Part shown: piece by piece, positions 59,104 through 64,000 of the stretch
Layout of the letters: each line of letters opens with the position of its first letter
Numbering within the stretch: position 1 is the stretch's first letter
Source: Janthinobacterium rivuli
GTDB taxonomy: Bacteria > Pseudomonadota > Gammaproteobacteria > Burkholderiales > Burkholderiaceae_D
Reading direction: 5' to 3'
DNA length: 64,000 nt
Assembly: GCF_009208735.1 (NCBI RefSeq)
Contig: NZ_WFLJ01000010.1
Location: forward strand, 124,001-188,000
Notes under the pieces: model-generated
What the model was told of the DNA's origin: nothing
The model's database searches: none
The model's input: the letters and a program-made list of their open reading frames with translations, nothing else
Program-made: the position numbers and the translations under genes

Positions 59104-60546
59104 ATGCCTGATGTCGCAGAAAACATGGAGTTGAACACCCAACCTGCCCACGCGGACCTCGCCGCCGCCCTGGCCTTGCAGCGCGCCGCCCAGCTGGCCC
59201 ACCCCGTGCCCACGCTTGCCGAGCGCAAGCGCGACCTGCACACCTTGCAGCGCTTTCTGCGCGAGCATAAAGACGCCTTGTGCGCGGCCATCAGCGCCGA
59301 TTATGGCAACCGTTCCCACCACGAAACCTTGCTGGCGGAGATATTTCCCGCCATCGACGGCATCAACCATGTCTTGAAGCACGTGAAAAAATGGATGCGG
59401 CCGCAGCGCCGTGGCGTGGACTGGCGCACCTTCCCAGGCGCGCGCAACCGCGTGATGCCGCAGCCGCTGGGCGTGGTGGGCGTGATCGTGCCGTGGAATT
59501 TCCCCGTGAACCTGAGCCTGGTTCCCTTGACCTACATCTTCGCCGCCGGCAATCGGGCCATAGTCAAGATGAGCGAAAACTCACGCCACCTGGCGCGGCT
59601 GCTGATCGACACCATGCCCGCCTATTTTCCACCGGAAAAGCTGCGGTTTTTCGACGAGACGGGCGGCGTGGGCATGGCGTTTTCACAGTTGCCGTTCGAC
59701 CACCTGCTGTTTACGGGGTCCGGCCAGACGGGCCGCGCCGTCATGGCGGCGGCCGCGCGCAATCTGTGCCCCGTCACCCTGGAACTGGGCGGCAAGGCGC
59801 CAGCCATCGTCTGCGCCGATTTCGACGTGCGCACGGCAGCGGAGCGCATCCTGTTCGTCAAGTGCCTGAACGCGGGGCAAATCTGCACCAGCGTCGACCA
59901 CGCCTGGCTGCCCGAGGCCAGCATCGCCGACTTCGTCGACCATGCGCGCCAGATCGTGCCCACGCGCTACCCACAACTGGATACGCCCGACTATACGTCC
60001 ATCATTGACGAGGCCGCCTTTGAACGCCTGTTGCAGGCGCTCGACGAGGCGCGCGCACGGGGCGCGCAGGTGATTTCGCTGTTGCCGGGGCCAAGCCACG
60101 ACCGCGCCACGCGCAAGATCGCGCCGCATATCGTGCTCGACGCGCCCGCGGACAGTCTGCTGCTGACGCGGGAAATCTTCGGTCCCATCCTGCCGCTGCG
60201 CGGCTATGCGAACCTGGACACCGTGATCGACAGCATCAACGCGGGACCGCGCCCGCTGGCCATCTACCCCTTCAGCAACGAGGCCAGGACCGTGCAAATG
60301 CTGATCGAGCGCGTGATGTCGGGCGGCGTGTCCGTCAATGACGCCCTGTTTCATGTCGGCCAGCACGACCTGCCCTTCGGCGGCGTGGGCGAATCCGGCA
60401 TGGGCCACTACCACGGCGTCGAAGGTTTTCACACGTTCAGCAAGCTGCGGCCCGTGTTTTATCAGGCCCGCTACAGCGCCTTGACACTGCTGCGTCCGCC
60501 GTATGGCAAACTGGCCAGCCGCGTGCTGGCCTTCCTGACCCGCTGA
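59104..60546 (+). CDS. calB: coniferyl-aldehyde-type dehydrogenase
   Basis: A 480-residue NAD(P)-dependent aldehyde dehydrogenase. It has PWNFPVNLSLVPLTYIFAAGNRAIVKMSE, the LELGGKAPAIV segment with the catalytic Glu and LNAGQICTSVDH with the catalytic Cys. The C-terminal GHYHGVEGFHTFSKLRPVFYQ is typical of the coniferyl-aldehyde/fatty-aldehyde type. AAGGA lies before ATG 59104; an ATG eight codons earlier lacks a site. The substrate could be any hydrophobic aldehyde. Confidence 0.88.
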   Translation: MPDVAENMELNTQPAHADLAAALALQRAAQLAHPVPTLAERKRDLHTLQRFLREHKDALCAAISADYGNRSHHETLLAEIFPAIDGINHVLKHVKKWMRPQRRGVDWRTFPGARNRVMPQPLGVVGVIVPWNFPVNLSLVPLTYIFAAGNRAIVKMSENSRHLARLLIDTMPAYFPPEKLRFFDETGGVGMAFSQLPFDHLLFTGSGQTGRAVMAAAARNLCPVTLELGGKAPAIVCADFDVRTAAERILFVKCLNAGQICTSVDHAWLPEASIADFVDHARQIVPTRYPQLDTPDYTSIIDEAAFERLLQALDEARARGAQVISLLPGPSHDRATRKIAPHIVLDAPADSLLLTREIFGPILPLRGYANLDTVIDSINAGPRPLAIYPFSNEARTVQMLIERVMSGGVSVNDALFHVGQHDLPFGGVGESGMGHYHGVEGFHTFSKLRPVFYQARYSALTLLRPPYGKLASRVLAFLTR

Positions 60547-61152
60547 TTACAGGAACAGCGAGGCGGCGATGGCCCACATGACGAGGGCGATGATGCCGTC
60601 GAGCACGCGCCAGGCCATGGGCTTGGCAAACACGGGCGCCAGGTAGCGGGCGCCAAAGCCCAGCAGGAAGAACCACAGGGCCGACGCCATGATGGCGCCG
60701 CCGGCGAAATAGAAGCGTCCCACACCTTCATGCTGGCCGCCGATCGAACCGAGCAGGATGACCGTGTCGAGGAAGGCGTGCGGGTTCAGCAGGCTGAACG
60801 CCAACGCCGCGCCGATGACGGCCCAGTAACCTTCGGGCGCCTTGGCGGCCGACACCGTCAGGGCCGTTGGACGCCAGGCCGACTTGGCCGCGCGCAAGCC
60901 GTACGCGATGAGGAACGTGGCGCCGCCGGCCTTGGCCCACAGCAGGAAATCAGGATTGTCGGCAATGAAGGTGCCCATGCCGGCCACACCGGCCGTGATC
61001 AAAATGGCATCGCACAACAGGCACACCAGGATGCAGGTGAGCACATAATGGCGCTTCAAGCCCTGCTTGAGCAAGAAGGCGTTCTGCGTGCCGATGGCCA
61101 CGATCAGGCTCGCTCCGAGCCCCATGCCTTTCAAGAAAATTGCGCTGTCCAT
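60547..61152 (-). CDS. argO: LysE/ArgO family amino acid exporter
   Basis: A 201-residue membrane protein with five to six hydrophobic segments and the LysE hallmark GASLIVAIGTQNAFLLKQGLKR at the N-terminus; NPHAFLDTVILLGSIGG follows. It exports arginine and lysine. It is divergent from an ArgP-type LysR regulator, the standard arrangement for lysE/argO control. It converges with the aldehyde dehydrogenase gene with no gap between stops. Confidence 0.94.
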   Translation of the reverse strand: MDSAIFLKGMGLGASLIVAIGTQNAFLLKQGLKRHYVLTCILVCLLCDAILITAGVAGMGTFIADNPDFLLWAKAGGATFLIAYGLRAAKSAWRPTALTVSAAKAPEGYWAVIGAALAFSLLNPHAFLDTVILLGSIGGQHEGVGRFYFAGGAIMASALWFFLLGFGARYLAPVFAKPMAWRVLDGIIALVMWAIAASLFL

Positions 61153-61329
61153 ATCGATTCCTTTCTATTGCTTTCCATCACGCGCACGGCCGCCCACGCT
61201 CTGCCGGCAACGGCAAAGTCATCAGAGGTAGGTGGAGGGTGGTGCGGAACCTGGAGGACCGCGCGGGAGAGTGGAGTTGTTACCCTATTTCAACAGTGTA
61301 AAGAAAAAGTAAATATAAGTATAATGAAT

Positions 61330-61354
61330 GATTCTAACCATATATAAGAGAATC
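61330..61354. promoter_or_regulatory. inverted repeat before argP
   Basis: GATTCT (61330-61335) and AGAATC (61349-61354), 13 bases apart, overlapping the AT-rich promoter region immediately before the argP ATG. It may be a site for the ArgP dimer in autoregulation; the remainder of 61153-61329 shows no clear element. Confidence 0.45.
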
Positions 61355-61356
61355 TT

Positions 61357-62247
61357 ATGCGCGTCGTCGATTACCGTGGATTGGCCGCCCTCGACGCCGT
61401 GATCGGCCTGGGCAGCTTTGAAAAGGCCGCGCAGGCGCTGGCCATCAGCCAGCCGGCCGTGTCGCAGCGCATCCGCACCCTGGAAAACCTGGAAGGCACC
61501 CTGCTGATCATCCGCAGCCACCCGCCGCTGCCCACGGAAGCGGGCCAGCGCCTGATCGCCCATTACCGGCAAGTCAAGCTGCTCGAAGCGGCGCTCGACG
61601 CCCAGCCGGGACCCACCACGCAATTGCCGGAACTGGCCATCGCCGTCAACGCCGACAGCGCCGCCACCTGGATTCCGGAAGCGCTGGGGCCGCTGCTGTC
61701 GCCACCGTCGTGCCTGCTCGATATCCGCCTCGACGACCAGGATCACACCCTGAGCCAGCTGCGTGAAGGGCGCGTGTTTGCCTGCGTCACCAGCGCCAAC
61801 GACCTGGTGGCCGGCACCACGGCCACGCCGCTGGGCGGCATGCGCTACCTGTGCGTGGCCTCGCCCGCGTTCGCGCAGCAATGGTTTCCCCATGGATTTA
61901 CGGTGGAAGCCGTCAGCCAGGCGCCCGCCATCACCTTCGGCAGCAAGGACGCGCTGCACGAGCGCTATCTGCAGCACCGGCTCGGCTATACGGGCCGCTA
62001 TCCGCACCATGTGCTCGGTTCGGCGCGCGACTTCGTGCGCTTCATCGAAGCGGGCTATGCTTATGGCATGGTACCCCTGCTGCAGGCGGAAACGGCGCTG
62101 GCCGCCGGCAGGCTGGTCGACGTGGCGGCCGGGCAGGCGCTCGACGTGCCCCTGACCTGGCATGCCTGGGATATCCAGACACCGCTCACGCGCACCCTGT
62201 CGGACGCCGTCATCGCCACGGCGCGCAAATGGCTGTTACAGGATTGA
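61357..62247 (+). CDS. argP: ArgP/LysG-type LysR regulator
   Basis: A 296-residue LysR-type protein. The DNA-binding domain (VVDYRGLAALDAVIGLGSFEKAAQALAISQPAVSQRIRTLENLEG) closely follows ArgP/IciA, and the effector domain begins near residue 90 (PELAIAVNADSAATWIPEAL). ArgP activates the basic amino acid exporter when arginine or lysine is abundant. Divergent orientation to argO supports this. Confidence 0.93.
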   Translation: MRVVDYRGLAALDAVIGLGSFEKAAQALAISQPAVSQRIRTLENLEGTLLIIRSHPPLPTEAGQRLIAHYRQVKLLEAALDAQPGPTTQLPELAIAVNADSAATWIPEALGPLLSPPSCLLDIRLDDQDHTLSQLREGRVFACVTSANDLVAGTTATPLGGMRYLCVASPAFAQQWFPHGFTVEAVSQAPAITFGSKDALHERYLQHRLGYTGRYPHHVLGSARDFVRFIEAGYAYGMVPLLQAETALAAGRLVDVAAGQALDVPLTWHAWDIQTPLTRTLSDAVIATARKWLLQD

Positions 62248-62352
62248 TTGACGCAAGCAACATTTATCTATGCCAGACTGCAACTTCCCCGTGCGTGCCC
62301 GGCCCTGCCTGGCCTACACTGCAAGCATCATCCACCTGAATCGGGAGCTGGC

Positions 62353-63381
62353 ATGACGATCCTGCGCACCACCATGCTCGGTTTGCTGGCGGCCATCCCG
62401 CTCGCTGCCGGCCTGGCCGCCTGCTCGCCCTTGATGGCCATCAATGCCCTGTCGTCCAGCGGCGCCTCGCAAGTGACGCGCGACCTGCCCTACGGTCCCC
62501 TGCCGCGCCAGAAACTCGATCTCTACGCCCCCAGGACCCGCACGGGGCCCGTGCCCGTGGTGGTGTTCTTTTATGGTGGCAACTGGACGACGGGCGAGCG
62601 CGCCGACTATGCCTTCGTTGGCCACGCGCTCGCGGCACGTGGCTACCTGGCCGTGATCGCCGACTACCGGCTGTATCCGGACGTGCACTACCCGGAGATC
62701 TTGCAGGATGCGGCCCGTGCCGTGGCCTGGGCCGCGATGGAGTCCAGCCGCCATGGCGGCGACCCCGCGCGCCTGTTCGTCATGGGCCATAGCGCCGGCG
62801 CCTACAATGCGGCGATGGTGGCGCTCGACGCCAGCTTGCTGGCGCGCCACGGCATGCACCCGCACGACTTGCGGGGCTGGATAGGCCTGGCCGGCCCCTA
62901 CGACTTCTTGCCCATCGAAAACACCACCACCCGGCCCGTGTTCTTTTATCCGGACACGCCCGCCGCTTCACAGCCCATCCATCACGTGACGGCCGACGCC
63001 CCGCCCGCCCTGCTGATCGCTCCCCTGCCCGGACAGGATAAGCTGGTCGATCCGCGACGCAACACGGGGGGCCTGGCCAAGGCCTTGCGGACGCTTGCCA
63101 GGCCCGTGACGGAAACCTATTTCGACCACGTGGGCCACGCCACCCTGGTCGCCACGCTGGCCGCGCCCTTGCGCAGGCTGGCACCCACCATGGACGCCAT
63201 CAGCGCTTTCATCGATGCCAACAGCGGGAGCGGGAGCGGTGACGCGATCTTGTCCGCGGTCTTGCCCGCGGTCTTGCCCGAGGCAGCGCTGCCGGCAAGC
63301 ATGGCCATGCCATCGCGCTCACCTGGCGTGACCACGCCAGCCCCTGAACTGCACGCCTACGACAAAACGCCCGCCCCCTGA
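62353..63381 (+). CDS. lipoprotein carboxylesterase (alpha/beta hydrolase)
   Basis: A 342-residue lipoprotein with lipobox LAAC after LLAAIPLAAG. The hydrolase domain has the oxyanion segment VVFFYGGNW, nucleophile elbow GHSAGAYNAA, and His in DHVGHATLV. It resembles feruloyl-esterase/BD-FAE-type carboxylesterases. The C-terminal ~60 residues are a low-complexity tail with a small tandem duplication (SAVLPAVLPEAALPA). GGGAG lies eight bases before the ATG; a TTG reading from 62248 lacks a signal. Confidence 0.88.
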   Translation: MTILRTTMLGLLAAIPLAAGLAACSPLMAINALSSSGASQVTRDLPYGPLPRQKLDLYAPRTRTGPVPVVVFFYGGNWTTGERADYAFVGHALAARGYLAVIADYRLYPDVHYPEILQDAARAVAWAAMESSRHGGDPARLFVMGHSAGAYNAAMVALDASLLARHGMHPHDLRGWIGLAGPYDFLPIENTTTRPVFFYPDTPAASQPIHHVTADAPPALLIAPLPGQDKLVDPRRNTGGLAKALRTLARPVTETYFDHVGHATLVATLAAPLRRLAPTMDAISAFIDANSGSGSGDAILSAVLPAVLPEAALPASMAMPSRSPGVTTPAPELHAYDKTPAP

Positions 63382-63391
63382 AGGGCGGGCG
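63368..63391. terminator. strong stem-loop at the ends of the esterase and phasin genes
   Basis: CGCCCGCCC (63368-63376) pairs with GGGCGGGCG (63383-63391) over a six-base loop containing the esterase stop. On the minus strand it is followed by TTTTG, fitting a terminator for the phasin gene. Confidence 0.7.
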
Positions 63392-63487
63392 CTCTGCCCG
63401 AACCAATACGCACGATACTGCGTGCCGGCAAGCCACATCTCAAGGCTCGGTCCTCGCGATGCGGCTCAGCCGCAAGCAGCCTCGTGC

Positions 63488-64000
63488 TTACTCTTTACGG
63501 CTGGCGCTGCTGCTTTTGCTTTGTGCGGAGCCCGCTTGCGATGCGCTGCCGCCGGACATGCTTTCGCTGCCGGACGACTGCTGGCTGCCCTGGTGGCTGG
63601 CGCTTTGCAGGCTTTGACCATCACGGCGTTGCTGCTCGCGGCTGGCGCCGTTTTGCTGATAGGCCTGGAATGGTTCGGCCATGCGCTGCATGGCTTCCTG
63701 CTGCTTGCGCACGTTTTTCTCCGTTTCTTCCGAAGCCGTGCGGGCCACTTCTTCCGCCAGGGCCTTGGCCGTGCGGCTCGTTTCATTCACATGCCGTTCT
63801 GCCACGTTGGCCAGTTCGACCTGCGTATCGGCCGCCAGGCGCGACAGCTGTTGCTGATACTTGCGCAATTGCTCGGCGGCTGGCTGGCCCGAGGCGGCAG
63901 CCACCTGGAACACATCTTCTGCGCGCTCGACCGTCAGCAGGTTCTGGCCGGTGACCGTGGTTTCTTCCAGCAAACCTTGCGCCAGCTGCATGTTCAGGTC
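63488..64000 (-). CDS. phasin family protein (5' end outside window)
   Basis: The frame is open to the right edge, so the N-terminus is missing; 170 residues are visible. Long amphipathic helices (LLEETTVTGQNLLTVERAEDVFQVAAASGQPAAEQLRKYQQQLSRLAADTQ) match phasins, which coat polyhydroxyalkanoate granules and regulate their size. The C-terminal ~55 residues are Ser/Gln/Gly-rich low complexity. No other PHA gene is in view. The 106 bases between 63382 and 63487 hold only the terminator arm. Confidence 0.85.
   Translation of the reverse strand, partial: DLNMQLAQGLLEETTVTGQNLLTVERAEDVFQVAAASGQPAAEQLRKYQQQLSRLAADTQVELANVAERHVNETSRTAKALAEEVARTASEETEKNVRKQQEAMQRMAEPFQAYQQNGASREQQRRDGQSLQSASHQGSQQSSGSESMSGGSASQAGSAQSKSSSASRKE

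Noticed and set aside
1-64000. CRISPR arrays, tRNA or rRNA genes, prophage or intact insertion sequences
   Set aside because: I saw no regularly spaced direct repeats, cloverleaf-like segments, transposase or integrase motifs in any frame.

Overview
The window is chromosomal DNA from a GC-rich bacterium, most likely a beta-proteobacterium of the Oxalobacteraceae (Janthinobacterium/Massilia/Duganella type). This placement is an inference from uniformly high GC, dense gene packing with many ATGA overlaps, and the gene mix: oleate hydratase, ssuEADCB, a B3 metallo-beta-lactamase, yfiRNB, a phasin, and many MocR and META-domain genes. I see no rRNA, tRNA, CRISPR array, phage or intact insertion sequence. 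The genes read as ordinary chromosome with metabolic islands rather than a recent large insertion.

Layout. 0-5 kb: a truncated secreted hydrolase, an orphan flagellar-rod-like protein, then a TetR regulator divergent from a three-gene catabolic operon (TIM-barrel isomerase, epoxide-hydrolase-like enzyme, HSL-type esterase). 5-7.7 kb: a TonB-dependent receptor and a periplasmic protein of molybdopterin-binding fold, preceded by two dyads that match the ModE (molybdate) operator. 7.9-16 kb: an IclR regulator, acyl-CoA dehydrogenase, acyl-CoA ligase and a complete branched-chain-amino-acid-type ABC importer, in all likelihood one uptake and CoA-activation pathway for an organic acid. 16-24.5 kb: housekeeping and stress genes (HDOD, DinB-like, VOC, GNAT, oleate hydratase, signal peptidase I, sirtuin, S-formylglutathione hydrolase). 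24.6-28.8 kb: a three-gene periplasmic molybdenum hydroxylase operon (triheme cytochrome c, 2Fe-2S subunit, Moco subunit).

29-41.5 kb: a Na+/H+ antiporter, the yfiRNB c-di-GMP module, gluconokinase, a divergent desaturase, gamma-carbonic anhydrase, a CPBP protease, BenE, a MocR regulator overlapping an alpha/beta-hydrolase, a META lipoprotein and a HAD phosphatase. 41.4-49.6 kb: a sulfur-scavenging island, ssuEADCB on the minus strand divergent from an SfnB-like flavoprotein, a MetQ-like binding protein and an NtaA/DszA-type monooxygenase. 49.7-52.2 kb: a B3 metallo-beta-lactamase, a second META lipoprotein and serine acetyltransferase. 52.3-64 kb: a Bcr-type efflux pump, AhpD-like protein with a divergent MocR, DUF1287 protein, a small palindromic mobile-like element that supplies the end of a neighbouring gene, a MarR/AlkD-like pair behind trxC, coniferyl-aldehyde-type dehydrogenase, the ArgO/ArgP pair, a lipoprotein esterase and a truncated phasin.

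The most interesting reading is a molybdate link. The receptor and periplasmic protein at 5.1-7.6 kb look ModE-controlled and could form an outer-membrane molybdate (or molybdenum-chelate) uptake pair. The periplasmic protein contains no cysteine, so it cannot bind Mo as sulfite oxidases do. A molybdoenzyme operon lies 17 kb away. No stretch longer than 300 bases lacks a gene.
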